Of a stretch of DNA of 8,445 nt, positions 1 through 6,616 are shown piece by piece. Both the position numbers and the translations under genes were made by a program. The notes below the pieces were generated by a model, which was not told where the DNA came from, searched no databases, and saw only the letters and a program-made list of their open reading frames with translations. Each line of letters starts with the position of its first letter. Within the stretch, counting starts at the first letter, position 1. This stretch comes from Methyloprofundus sp. (GTDB taxonomy: Bacteria; Pseudomonadota; Gammaproteobacteria; Methylococcales; Methylomonadaceae). The stretch is from the NCBI GenBank assembly GCA_030619185.1, contig JAUXBW010000092.1, positions 1-8,445 of the forward strand. The letters are read 5' to 3'.

Positions 1-305
1 CAGAAGGGCGTATTAATGAAATTGAAGCAAAATTGTCTAATGCGCAAATTATAGATGTGACGAAAATTGATGCCAAAGGTAAGGTTATTTTTGGCGCAAC
101 GATAGAAATTGAAGATTTAGAGTCTGAAAAAAAAGTGACTTACCAGATTGTTGGCCAGGATGAAGCCGATATTAAACAGGGACGTATCTCTGTGGGCTCG
201 CCTATTGCCAGAGCTTTGATTGGTAAGGAAGAAGAGGATGTTGTCACCGTTAAAACACCCGGTGGTGAAGTGGATTACGAGATTCTGTCAATACAATATA
301 TTTAA
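1..305 (+). CDS. greA: Transcription elongation factor GreA, 3' part (5' end outside window)
   Basis: GreA binds in the secondary channel of RNA polymerase and stimulates cleavage of backtracked transcripts, so stalled complexes can resume. The open frame enters from the left edge (first full codon at base 3) and ends at TAA 303-305, giving about 100 C-terminal residues of a protein that is usually about 158 long. Visible are the end of the N-terminal coiled coil ([19 protein letters not shown]) and most of the C-terminal FKBP-like domain, including the [23 protein letters not shown] stretch in pieces and the terminal [11 protein letters not shown] typical of GreA. The TTG at 33 is not the start, because the frame is open and homologous upstream of it. 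Its place next to yhbY and rlmE matches the usual gammaproteobacterial order. The acidic tip of the coiled coil lies outside the window. Identification is firm. Confidence 0.96.
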   Translation, partial: EGRINEIEAKLSNAQIIDVTKIDAKGKVIFGATIEIEDLESEKKVTYQIVGQDEADIKQGRISVGSPIARALIGKEEEDVVTVKTPGGEVDYEILSIQYI

Positions 306-566
306 TACTCTCACCCTGTGTTGTTACTTGTAGGGCGTGGCTTTAGCCCGCAATGCCAGATAGTTAGATAAGGAACGCGTAGGGAATAAGTTGAGCACCT
401 GGCGCAGGATTTTTATTTGTCCCCAAGACGTAGACACGGCGCATAGCAGGTTACGTAACTATTTCTGCAACGAAGAAGACGGATAAAAAGACCAGCGAGT
501 TGTATAAGTTATTCCGTGCACGTTCCTAAGCGGGCAAAAGCTACGGCTGTCTTAGATGTAAAGACC
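306..566. other. Non-coding gap between convergent greA and yhbY
   Basis: This is about 260 bp between the 3' ends of two convergent genes. I see no credible gene. A plus-strand open frame from 516 runs antisense through yhbY and has no family resemblance. The only structure I can point to is a short GC-rich palindromic patch at about 332-351 (listed separately). No hairpin followed by a T-run is evident for either gene. Confidence 0.6.
332..351. repeat. Short GC-rich palindromic patch, possible REP-like unit
   Basis: The bases AGGGCGTGGCTTTAGCCCGC contain GGCT-TT-AGCC at 339-348 and the wider arms GGGC (333-336) and GCCC (346-349). The reverse-strand reading GCGGGCTAAAGCC resembles short palindromic elements scattered between genes in many gammaproteobacteria. 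Only one copy lies in this window, so its repeat nature is inferred. Confidence 0.3.
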
Positions 567-881
567 TTACCGTGTGCCATCTCGTCTACGGGTATGTGGT
601 GCCGGTTTTTTCTTTGCTTCTTCGGGCTTTTTACGGTAAATAACAATAATCTGGCCAATACTCTGAATGAGTTCAGCGGTAGTTTCTGTACATATTCGTT
701 GTTGAATCTGCTTACGCTGTTCCCTTTCAGCGCGAACTTTGATTTTAATCAGTTCGTGAGTATCAAGCGCAAGTTCAATTTCCTTCAGAACTGCTTCCGT
801 CAAGCCTGCCTGGCCTATCATAATTACGGGTCTTAACTCATGGGCCTGAGTTTTCATTTGTTTCAGTTGTTCAGAATTCAC
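567..881 (-). CDS. yhbY: Ribosome assembly RNA-binding protein YhbY (CRM domain)
   Basis: This is a small CRM-domain protein of 104 residues (the E. coli protein is 97) associated with pre-50S ribosomal particles and thought to help large-subunit assembly. The CRM fold signature is clear: a basic N-terminal helix, HELRPVIMIGQAGLTEAVL with the GxxG loop (GQAG, residues 23-26), then ALDTHELIKIKV (about 38-49) and a C-terminal IGQIIVIYRK strand. A lysine/arginine-rich tail (about 84-104) extends past the E. coli end and probably adds RNA contact. The start is GTG (881-879), preceded on the minus strand by AAGGAT about 9 bases away. The ATG nine codons in would remove the first helix and lacks that site. 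The gene is divergent from rlmE across 56 bp, a conserved arrangement that pairs two 50S maturation factors. Confidence 0.93.
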   Translation of the reverse strand: MNSEQLKQMKTQAHELRPVIMIGQAGLTEAVLKEIELALDTHELIKIKVRAEREQRKQIQQRICTETTAELIQSIGQIIVIYRKKPEEAKKKPAPHTRRRDGTR

Positions 882-937
882 TTTGTTTTATCCTTCAGTA
901 AAAAATGTAATGCAATTCTACACTATTAACACAGTAT

Positions 938-1558
938 ATGGCGCGTAGTAAAAGTAGTAATCAATGGATGCAAGAACATCTCAATGATGAATATGTTAAA
1001 AAGGCAAAAGCTTTAGGGTATCGATCGCGAGCTACTTTTAAACTGATTGAAATCATCGAAAAAGATAAACTCGTACAAACAGGTATGAACGTTGTTGATT
1101 TGGGTGCGGCTCCCGGTGGCTGGTCCGAGTATGTGCGGGGGATCGTGGGCAAAAAACAAAAAGTTATTGCGCTGGATATTCTGGATATAGATCCTATAGA
1201 GGGCGTAGACTTTATTCAGGGCGATTTCAGAGAAAATGAGGTGTATGAACAGCTTAATAATGTGTTAAATGGTGCTCCGATCGATGTGGTTTTATCCGAT
1301 ATGGCACCCAATTTAAGTGGTAATAAAGCGATAGACCAGCCTGGTGCGATGTATTTATGCGAATTAGCACTAGAAACAGCAGAGGCTATTTTAGTCGAAG
1401 GTGGCTCATTCTTGGTCAAGGTGTTTCAAGGTACTGGTTTTGACGAGTATAAAAAGCAAGTGGCTCGCTCTTTTAATAAGGTGTTGATTAGAAAACCAAA
1501 GTCATCCAGGGCGCGTAGTAATGAAGTTTATATTTTAGCAAAGGGCTTTAAAAAATGA
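938..1558 (+). CDS. rlmE: 23S rRNA (uridine-2552 2'-O)-methyltransferase RlmE (FtsJ/RrmJ)
   Basis: RlmE uses S-adenosylmethionine to methylate the ribose of U2552 in the A-loop of 23S rRNA, late in 50S maturation. The protein has 206 residues, close to the E. coli 209. The SAM-binding motif DLGAAPGGWS lies at residues 54-63. The K-D-K-E catalytic tetrad is visible as K35 (ATFKL), D121 (LSDMAPN), K161 (LVKVFQG) and E196 (SNEVYI). The C-terminal SSRARS segment is also typical. The ATG at 938 aligns with the family N-terminus (MARSKSSNQWMQEHL), but no clear Shine-Dalgarno sequence precedes it, so initiation may be weak. The gene is divergent from yhbY and sits 181 bp upstream of ftsH, as in E. 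coli. All key residues are present. Confidence 0.97.
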   Translation: MARSKSSNQWMQEHLNDEYVKKAKALGYRSRATFKLIEIIEKDKLVQTGMNVVDLGAAPGGWSEYVRGIVGKKQKVIALDILDIDPIEGVDFIQGDFRENEVYEQLNNVLNGAPIDVVLSDMAPNLSGNKAIDQPGAMYLCELALETAEAILVEGGSFLVKVFQGTGFDEYKKQVARSFNKVLIRKPKSSRARSNEVYILAKGFKK

Positions 1559-1569
1559 TAATAGCCCTT
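1541..1569 (+). terminator. Possible weak terminator hairpin straddling the rlmE stop
   Basis: AAGGGCT (1541-1547) and AGCCCTT (1563-1569) form a perfect 7-bp stem with a 15-base loop that includes the rlmE stop codon. No run of T follows, so intrinsic termination would be poor. It could instead protect the 3' end of the mRNA. Confidence 0.3.
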
Positions 1570-1590
1570 ATATTAACTTAATGATTTTTA

Positions 1591-1620
1591 GATTTTCTGG
1601 GGTTTTTACACCGGGAAATC
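1591..1620. repeat. Imperfect palindrome in the rlmE-ftsH spacer
   Basis: GATTTTCTGG (1591-1600) pairs with CCGGGAAATC (1611-1620) over 10 positions, two of them G-U if transcribed, around a 10-base T-rich loop. It is not followed by a T-run. It may be RNA structure in the rlmE 3' region or a DNA palindrome. Confidence 0.4.
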
Positions 1621-1627
1621 ATCGGGG

Positions 1628-1659
1628 TATACTTCGTATCGGTGGCCGTGCGAAGTATA
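1628..1659. repeat. Palindrome with arms TATACTTCG / CGAAGTATA
   Basis: Perfect 9-base arms at 1628-1636 and 1651-1659 enclose a 14-base GC-rich loop. The right arm belongs to a 15-base stretch, GTGCGAAGTATAAGT (1648-1662), that recurs exactly at 8174-8188. This suggests part of a dispersed intergenic repeat. It lies just upstream of the candidate ftsH promoter, so an operator role cannot be excluded. Confidence 0.5.
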
Positions 1660-1677
1660 AGTCAGGTTGCATATTCC

Positions 1678-1686
1678 TGATATAAT
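1678..1686 (+). promoter_or_regulatory. Candidate extended -10 promoter for ftsH
   Basis: TGATATAAT is a perfect extended -10 element (TGn followed by TATAAT). It lies 54 bases upstream of the TTG start of ftsH. The region where a -35 would sit (about 1658-1663) is a poor match to TTGACA, which is tolerated with an extended -10. No clear heat-shock (sigma-32) promoter was found, although ftsH is heat-regulated in E. coli. Confidence 0.45.
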
Positions 1687-1739
1687 TACTTAATAAATGA
1701 TTCTTTGATAAGGACTGTTCTGGTCGGGGCGAAAAAAAA

Positions 1740-3668
1740 TTGAACGACATGTTTAAAAATATACTTTTATGGGTTGTCATTGCTGTTGTATTGATGTCCG
1801 TATTTAATAATTTTGGTACCCGGGGGAGTCAGAAAAATGCAGCACTTTCTTATTCTCAATTTATTGATGCGGTAAAATCAGGGCAAGTACAAAATGTTGT
1901 TTTGGATGACGAAAACGGCATAAAGGGGCAGCTGCAGAGCGGGGAGAAATTTACCTCCTATGCGCCTAATGATCCCCACCTGGTGGATGATCTACTGGCA
2001 AATGGAGTAGAAATTAAGGCTCAGGCCGCGCAGGATGAGTCGATGTTGATGCAAATATTTATCTCATGGTTCCCCATGCTGTTACTGATTGGTGTCTGGG
2101 TGTTTTTTATGCGTCAAATGCAAGGAGGTATGGGAGGTAAAGGTGGTCCCATGAGCTTTGGTAAAAGCAAAGCGCGGATGCTTGAAGAAGATCAGATTAA
2201 AGTGAACTTTGCCGATGTTGCCGGCTGTGATGAAGCCAAAGAAGAAGTTGAAGAAATGGTAGACTTCCTTAAAGATCCAGCAAAATACCAAAAACTAGGT
2301 GGCAAGATACCGCGTGGTGCTTTGATGGTAGGACCACCAGGGACAGGTAAGACCTTGCTTGCCAGAGCCATTGCAGGAGAGGCTAAGGTTCCATTTTTTA
2401 CCATTTCAGGTTCTGATTTTGTGGAAATGTTTGTCGGTGTCGGTGCTTCACGTGTAAGAGATATGTTTGAACAAGCCAAACGCCATGCGCCTTGTATTAT
2501 CTTTATTGATGAGATTGATGCCGTAGGTCGGCAACGTGGTGCGGGCTTAGGTGGCGGTAATGATGAGCGCGAACAAACACTGAATCAGCTTTTAGTTGAA
2601 ATGGATGGTTTTGAAGGTAACGAAGGTGTGATTGTTATTGCGGCAACTAACCGCCCCGATGTACTGGATGCTGCATTATTGCGCCCCGGGCGTTTTGATC
2701 GACAGGTGACTGTCAGCTTGCCTGACATAAAAGGTCGGGAAAGAATTCTGGCTGTGCATATGGGCAAGGTTCCTGCGGCCGATGATGTGAAACTCAAATA
2801 TATCGCACAGGGTACACCTGGCTTTTCGGGGGCTGATTTAGCAAACCTGGTTAATGAGGCAGCTTTATATGCAGCGCGCATGAACAAGCGTCTGGTGAGT
2901 ATGGTCGACCTTGAAAAAGCAAAGGATAAACTGATCATGGGGACAGAGAGGCGTTCTATGGTCATGGATGAAAAAGAGAAAAAAATGACTGCTTATCATG
3001 AAGCGGGTCATGCTATTGTCGGAAAAATAGTGCCTGAACACGACCCCGTTTATAAAGTCAGTATCATGCCGCGAGGTCGGGCTTTAGGTGTGACTATGTT
3101 CCTGCCAGAAAAAGATCAATACAGTGCCAGTAAGCAAAAATTAGATAGTATGATTTCCAGTTTATATGGTGGACGTATAGCAGAAGCACAGATTTTTGGC
3201 TGGGAGCAGGTTTCGACCGGGGCTTCTAATGATATAGAGCGAGCCACCGAGCTAGCAAGAAATATGGTTACCAAATGGGGCTTGTCCCAGCGCTTAGGGC
3301 CTTTGGCATATAGCGAAGAAGAGGGTGAAGTCTTTTTAGGGCGCTCTGTGACGCAACATAAAAGTGTTGCTGATGAGACATCGCATACCATTGATGAAGA
3401 GATACGTTCTATTATTGATAAAAACTATGAACGTGCCGAAAAAATATTAAAAGATAATGAAGATGTTTTACATGCGATGTCTGATGCCTTAATGAAGTAT
3501 GAAACCATTGATAAAGATCAGATCGAAGATCTGATGGCACGTCGTCCGGTTAGGGATCCACAGGGATGGGATGATATTGAGCCGCCTAATCAAGGTACTA
3601 AGGTAACAAGTGCTACAGACATTAAGGAAGCAGAATCCCCCAATATTAATACCGCCGAGCAAAATTAG
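1740..3668 (+). CDS. ftsH: ATP-dependent zinc metalloprotease FtsH
   Basis: FtsH is a hexameric inner-membrane AAA+ protease that extracts and degrades misfolded membrane proteins and short-lived regulators, such as LpxC and sigma-32 in E. coli. In order: transmembrane helix 1 (about 6-22), a periplasmic domain (about 25-100), transmembrane helix 2 (about 105-124), then the cytosolic AAA module with Walker A GPPGTGKT (198-205), pore loop MFVGVG (F231), Walker B IIFIDEID (D257, E258) and second-region-of-homology arginines R315 and R318. The protease domain has zinc motif HEAGH (420-424) and third ligand D498 (SNDIE). At 642 residues it is full length. The TTG start (1740) gives the N-terminus MNDMFKN; an in-frame ATG at 1749 is the alternative, and neither has a strong Shine-Dalgarno. 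folP, the usual next gene, is absent. Confidence 0.98.
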   Translation: MNDMFKNILLWVVIAVVLMSVFNNFGTRGSQKNAALSYSQFIDAVKSGQVQNVVLDDENGIKGQLQSGEKFTSYAPNDPHLVDDLLANGVEIKAQAAQDESMLMQIFISWFPMLLLIGVWVFFMRQMQGGMGGKGGPMSFGKSKARMLEEDQIKVNFADVAGCDEAKEEVEEMVDFLKDPAKYQKLGGKIPRGALMVGPPGTGKTLLARAIAGEAKVPFFTISGSDFVEMFVGVGASRVRDMFEQAKRHAPCIIFIDEIDAVGRQRGAGLGGGNDEREQTLNQLLVEMDGFEGNEGVIVIAATNRPDVLDAALLRPGRFDRQVTVSLPDIKGRERILAVHMGKVPAADDVKLKYIAQGTPGFSGADLANLVNEAALYAARMNKRLVSMVDLEKAKDKLIMGTERRSMVMDEKEKKMTAYHEAGHAIVGKIVPEHDPVYKVSIMPRGRALGVTMFLPEKDQYSASKQKLDSMISSLYGGRIAEAQIFGWEQVSTGASNDIERATELARNMVTKWGLSQRLGPLAYSEEEGEVFLGRSVTQHKSVADETSHTIDEEIRSIIDKNYERAEKILKDNEDVLHAMSDALMKYETIDKDQIEDLMARRPVRDPQGWDDIEPPNQGTKVTSATDIKEAESPNINTAEQN

Positions 3669-3670
3669 AT

Positions 3671-3705
3671 AAAAAGGGCGAAGGTTAGATACTTCTCCCT
3701 TTTTT
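3671..3705 (+). terminator. Rho-independent terminator after ftsH
   Basis: AAAAAGGG-C-GAAG (3671-3683) pairs with CTTC-T-CCCTTTTT (3692-3705) around an 8-base loop, ending in a T-run. It begins 2 bases after the ftsH stop and leaves only 26 bp before the glmM start. Readthrough or a nearby promoter must therefore supply glmM. It may act as an attenuator that lowers glmM expression relative to ftsH. Confidence 0.8.
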
Positions 3706-3731
3706 GTTATGGATAAACAGGATATAGCACT

Positions 3732-5072
3732 ATGAAAAAAAAATATTTTGGTACTGATGGTATTCGCGGTACAGTCGGTGAGCAGCCAATTACGCCCGAT
3801 TTTTTTCTAAAACTAGGTTGGGCGACAGGTAGAGTCTTTGCCGAAGAAGGGCAGGGATTTGTATTGGTTGGCAAGGACACTCGAATTTCCGGATATATGT
3901 TTGAATCTGCTTTGGAAGCCGGACTTTCTGCTGCGGGTGTTAATACAAGCTTGTTAGGGCCTATGCCGACTCCTGGGATAGCCTATTTAACGAGAACATT
4001 ACGCGCACAGGCGGGGATCGTTATTAGTGCCTCGCATAACCCGTACTATGATAATGGCATAAAGTTTTTTTCTACGGAAGGTACAAAATTAGCCGATGAG
4101 CTAGAACATAAAATTGAGCATTATATAGACCAGCCCATGACCACAGTTGCTTCAGATAAGCTGGGTAAAGCAAAGCGCCTTCCTGATGCAGCGGGTCGGT
4201 ATATAGAGTTTTGTAAGGCGAGCATTCCGGCAAGTATAGATTTTAATGGGCTTAGAATTGTTGTCGACTGCGCTAATGGTTCAACTTATCATATTGCACC
4301 TCATGTATTTAGCGAGGTTGGAGCGGAAGTTATTAAAATAGCAACTGAACCGGATGGTTTGAATATCAATGAAAATTGTGGTGCAACCAATACAGAGCGA
4401 TTACAGGAAGCTGTGATTGAGTTTCGTGCTGATTTGGGGATTGCATTAGATGGTGATGGTGATCGCCTAATTATGGTCGATCACAAAGGAGAGGTTGTGG
4501 ACGGTGATGAATTGATTTTTATTATCGCTAAGGCTAGTAAAACTGCTGCCACGTTAAAAGGTCCTGTTGTGGGTACTTTGATGACTAATTTAGGTATGGA
4601 GCACGCGCTAAAAAAATTAAACCTTAATTTACTTCGCGCTAATGTCGGAGATCGTTATGTGATGGAGTTAATGAAGCAGCATCACAGTATCTTGGGTGGA
4701 GAGGGCTCTGGGCATATTATTTGTCTGGATAGGACGACGACAGGGGATGGCATAGTCGCAGCCTTGCAGGTACTGGCTGAAATACATAAAAGCGGGAAGT
4801 CGCTGCATGAGCTTAAATCTGAAATGAGTAAATATCCACAGGTTTTACTTAATGTTAAAGTGAGTAAAAAAGTGAATCTTGACGACAATCCAGCTATTCA
4901 AAAAGCGGTTAAATTGGTAGAAAAAGCATTAGGGGATCAAGGGCGAGTCTTATTGCGCGCTTCGGGAACAGAGCCATTGATCAGGGTAATGGTTGAAGGT
5001 TCGGATGAAGCGAAGGTTAGAAATTACGCATATTCCCTGGTTGATGATGTCAAGAATGCAATCACAGCTTGA
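3732..5072 (+). CDS. glmM: Phosphoglucosamine mutase GlmM
   Basis: GlmM interconverts glucosamine-6-phosphate and glucosamine-1-phosphate in the cytoplasm, the step before GlmU makes UDP-GlcNAc for peptidoglycan and lipopolysaccharide. The 446 residues match the family length (E. coli 445). Family landmarks are the N-terminal [10 protein letters not shown] (about 3-12), the active-site loop ISASHNP with the phosphorylated serine at S101, the magnesium loop DGDGDR (D240, D242, D244), the sugar-binding GGEGSGH (about 322-328) and the C-terminal phosphate-binding [11 protein letters not shown] from R409. The ATG at 3732 has AGGA 9 bases upstream. The gene directly follows the ftsH terminator and heads a run glmM-tpiA-secG-tRNA-Leu. 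The dihydropteroate synthase gene folP, which normally precedes glmM, is missing here. Confidence 0.98.
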   Translation: MKKKYFGTDGIRGTVGEQPITPDFFLKLGWATGRVFAEEGQGFVLVGKDTRISGYMFESALEAGLSAAGVNTSLLGPMPTPGIAYLTRTLRAQAGIVISASHNPYYDNGIKFFSTEGTKLADELEHKIEHYIDQPMTTVASDKLGKAKRLPDAAGRYIEFCKASIPASIDFNGLRIVVDCANGSTYHIAPHVFSEVGAEVIKIATEPDGLNINENCGATNTERLQEAVIEFRADLGIALDGDGDRLIMVDHKGEVVDGDELIFIIAKASKTAATLKGPVVGTLMTNLGMEHALKKLNLNLLRANVGDRYVMELMKQHHSILGGEGSGHIICLDRTTTGDGIVAALQVLAEIHKSGKSLHELKSEMSKYPQVLLNVKVSKKVNLDDNPAIQKAVKLVEKALGDQGRVLLRASGTEPLIRVMVEGSDEAKVRNYAYSLVDDVKNAITA

Positions 5073-5126
5073 AATATTGGGTCATAATAGCTATCATAAG
5101 CGGTTTATTTAATTCTGGAGTTTGTG

Positions 5127-5879
5127 ATGCGTAGAAATCTTGTTGTTGGCAACTGGAAGATGAAAATTAATCATCAAAGTGCGCAAAAGCTTGTTGATGG
5201 GCTTATTGAAGGGTTGCCTTCAGAAGGTGCGGATATTGTCGTTTGTCCTCCGTTTTTGTATATACCTGAAGTGAGTCAGCGTTTAGCGGGTACCCCCATT
5301 TCCTGTGGTGCGCAAAATGTTGCAACGCATGTGGAAGGGGCTTATACAGGCGAAATAGCCGCGGTCATGCTAAAAGACTTTGATTGTAAATATGCAATAG
5401 TTGGCCACTCGGAGCGTAGAGCAAACTATGCAGATACTGATTCTACGGTCGCCCAGCGTTTTCAGCAGACAATTGATGCAGGCATTATCCCTGTTCTTGC
5501 TATTGGTGAACTACTGGAAGAAAGAGAGCAAGGCACAACGTTTGATGTGGTTGCAAAGCAGCTTAACGCGGTTATTGATTTTGCTGGAATTGAGAACTTC
5601 CAACATGCTGTGATTGCGTACGAACCAGTATGGGCAATTGGCACAGGCTTGACAGCTTCAGCTGAACAGGCGCAAGAAGTGCATCTCTATATTCGTCAGT
5701 TGCTAGCTGAGAAAAATCAGCAAATTGCCGAGAATATTCAGATTTTATATGGTGGTAGTGTTAAGCCGCAAAATGCAGAAGCTCTATTTGCAATGCCTGA
5801 TATTGATGGCGCTCTAGTGGGTGGAGATTCCCTAAGTGCGGACTCCTTTTTAAAGATTTACTCTTCATTTCAAAAATAA
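5127..5879 (+). CDS. tpiA: Triosephosphate isomerase TpiA
   Basis: TpiA is a cytoplasmic dimeric TIM-barrel enzyme that interconverts dihydroxyacetone phosphate and glyceraldehyde-3-phosphate in glycolysis and gluconeogenesis. With the ATG at 5127 it has 250 residues (E. coli 255). Catalytic residues are N9 and K11 in VVGNWKM, H94 in VGHSERR and E166 in AYEPVWAIGTG, the last running into the flexible loop 6. The phosphate-binding YGGSV and GALVGG strands are present near the C-terminus. I chose the ATG at 5127 over the in-frame GTG at 5124 because GGAG (5117-5120) is 6 bases from the ATG but only 3 from the GTG. It lies 54 bp after glmM and 1 bp before secG. The glmM-tpiA-secG order is of the Pseudomonas type; E. 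coli keeps tpiA elsewhere. Confidence 0.97.
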   Translation: MRRNLVVGNWKMKINHQSAQKLVDGLIEGLPSEGADIVVCPPFLYIPEVSQRLAGTPISCGAQNVATHVEGAYTGEIAAVMLKDFDCKYAIVGHSERRANYADTDSTVAQRFQQTIDAGIIPVLAIGELLEEREQGTTFDVVAKQLNAVIDFAGIENFQHAVIAYEPVWAIGTGLTASAEQAQEVHLYIRQLLAEKNQQIAENIQILYGGSVKPQNAEALFAMPDIDGALVGGDSLSADSFLKIYSSFQK

Positions 5880-5880
5880 A

Positions 5881-6339
5881 ATGTATCAAGTTATTATTAT
5901 AGGGCATGTATTAGTCGGCTTAGCCGTTATTGGATTAGTATTGATTCAGCACGGAAAGGGTGCGGATGCGGGAGCCGCTTTTGGTAGCGGTTCGTCAGGT
6001 ACAGTATTTGGTGCGCAAGGTTCTGCTTCATTTTTATCCAGAACAACAGCGGTACTTGCGGCTGTGTTTTTCTCAACTAGTTTAGGTCTAGCTATTCTTA
6101 GTGGTAACACAGGTAGCAATGCTGATATCATGGATATTCCTGTTATAGAGCAAATGGAAGCAGAAGTGCCAATGATAGAAGGCGAACAGGTAATCATGGA
6201 TGATCCCGTAGTCATTGAAGCTGAAGTGCCTGAAGTTGGAGTAGATGACAATGTACCCGATATCATAGTTGAAGAAACTATTATTACTGAAGAAGGTGTG
6301 CCAGGCGTTGTAATTGATGAAGGTGTTGTAACTCCATAA
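5881..6339 (+). CDS. secG: Preprotein translocase subunit SecG with long acidic tail
   Basis: SecG is the small auxiliary subunit of the SecYEG export channel in the inner membrane. The core is typical: transmembrane helix 1 (about 3-23, with VLIQHGKGADAGAAFG following), a glycine/serine-rich cytosolic loop with GSGSSGTVFGAQGSASFLSR in pieces (35-54), and helix 2 (about 55-73). The protein has 152 residues against 110 in E. coli. The surplus is a valine/proline/acid-rich C-terminal tail in which residues 81-152 contain 21 Asp/Glu and no Lys/Arg, with EAEVP repeated at 93-97 and 113-117. The ATG sits 1 bp after the tpiA stop with no clear Shine-Dalgarno, which points to translational coupling. 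Acidic, proline-rich SecG tails are known in other gammaproteobacteria, but the function of this one is unknown. Confidence 0.96.
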   Translation: MYQVIIIGHVLVGLAVIGLVLIQHGKGADAGAAFGSGSSGTVFGAQGSASFLSRTTAVLAAVFFSTSLGLAILSGNTGSNADIMDIPVIEQMEAEVPMIEGEQVIMDDPVVIEAEVPEVGVDDNVPDIIVEETIITEEGVPGVVIDEGVVTP

Positions 6340-6346
6340 TAAAAAT

Positions 6347-6431
6347 GCCGATGTGGTGAAATTGGTAGACACGCCACCTTGAGGGGGTGGTGACGCAAGT
6401 CGTGCCGGTTCAAGTCCGGCCATCGGCACCA
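6347..6431 (+). tRNA. tRNA-Leu(GAG)
   Basis: This is an 85-base tRNA with encoded CCA. Acceptor arms GCCGATG and CATCGGC pair perfectly. The D-arm contains AATTGGTAGAC, the anticodon stem is CCACC/GGTGG around the loop TTGAGGG (anticodon GAG, reading CUC and CUU), there is a long class II variable arm, and the T-arm is GCCGG-TTCAAGT-CCGGC. It begins 7 bases after the secG stop, so it is probably processed from the secG transcript. The 3' half of tRNA-Leu genes is a common attachment site for tyrosine integrases, and an integrase fragment follows 185 bp downstream. Confidence 0.98.
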
Positions 6432-6518
6432 GTAGAAAGTCCGGCATAGTCCGGTAAAGTACAGAAAGCCCACGCCATTCATGGTGTTGGGCTTTTTTTA
6501 TGTCCGCTAATGTCCGAG
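6412..6518. repeat. Repeated (A/T)GTCCG motifs from tRNA T-arm outward
   Basis: AAGTCCGGC occurs inside the tRNA T-arm (6412-6420) and again at 6437-6445. AGTCCGG recurs at 6448-6454, and TGTCCG at 6501-6506 and 6511-6516. The spacing and the position at a presumed integration site suggest core or arm sites of an attachment region, but no matching second attachment site is in the window. Confidence 0.35.
6464..6499 (+). terminator. Rho-independent terminator after tRNA-Leu
   Basis: The arms AAGCCCA and TTGGGCTT, with an inner CCAT/ATGG stem, are followed by a run of seven T. It ends the glmM-tpiA-secG-tRNA unit and separates it from the integrase remnant. Confidence 0.8.
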
Positions 6519-6526
6519 CTTGTACG

Positions 6527-6556
6527 TTGACATCCAGACATATTTGATGGTACTTC
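6527..6556 (+). promoter_or_regulatory. Candidate promoter of the integrase remnant
   Basis: A perfect -35 hexamer TTGACA (6527-6532) lies about 85 bases upstream of the integrase start. The expected -10 region (about 6549-6556) is a poor match to TATAAT and coincides with the inverted GTACCATCA copy. A protein bound there could control transcription. The functional claim is inference. Confidence 0.3.
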
Positions 6557-6616
6557 TTGAAAAATTTGAAAAAGTACCATCAGGTACCATCAAATTACTG
6601 AAAATAGGTACCATCA
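6545..6616. repeat. Four-copy GTACCATCA repeat cluster upstream of integrase
   Basis: GTACCATCA occurs in direct orientation at 6574-6582, 6584-6592 and 6608-6616, and inverted (TGATGGTAC) at 6545-6553. The first direct copy and the inverted copy share an 11-base perfect complement, so a hairpin is also possible. The third copy touches the integrase start codon. Short repeats like this next to an integrase gene are typical of integrase arm-type or directionality-factor sites, or of an autoregulatory operator. Confidence 0.7.

Noticed and set aside
516..836. 106-codon plus-strand ORF overlapping yhbY
   Set aside because: It is antisense to a well-supported gene, has no family resemblance and starts in the non-coding gap.
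1628..1659. Resemblance of the palindrome arm to loxP (ACTTCGTAT shared)
   Set aside because: Only about 9 of 13 arm bases match, the right arm and spacer length (14 rather than 8) are wrong, and the motif is explained by a local palindrome or dispersed repeat.
2082..3391. Several minus-strand ORFs within ftsH
   Set aside because: All are antisense shadows of a strongly conserved coding sequence.
5124..5126. GTG as the tpiA start
   Set aside because: It is only 3 bases from the GGAG ribosome site, whereas the adjacent ATG at 5127 is at the usual distance and aligns with the family N-terminus.
6088..6447. Minus-strand ORF containing GLEPARLASPPPQGGVSTNFTTSA
   Set aside because: This peptide is the antisense translation of the tRNA-Leu gene, a well-known false protein. 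The rest is antisense to secG.
5946..6482. 178-codon minus-strand ORF across secG and the tRNA
   Set aside because: It is a shadow of the SecG frame and tRNA, with low-complexity composition and no ribosome site.
6545..6616. CRISPR-like array
   Set aside because: The repeats are 9 bases long, include an inverted copy, have irregular spacers of 1, 15 and 20 bases, and no cas genes are present.
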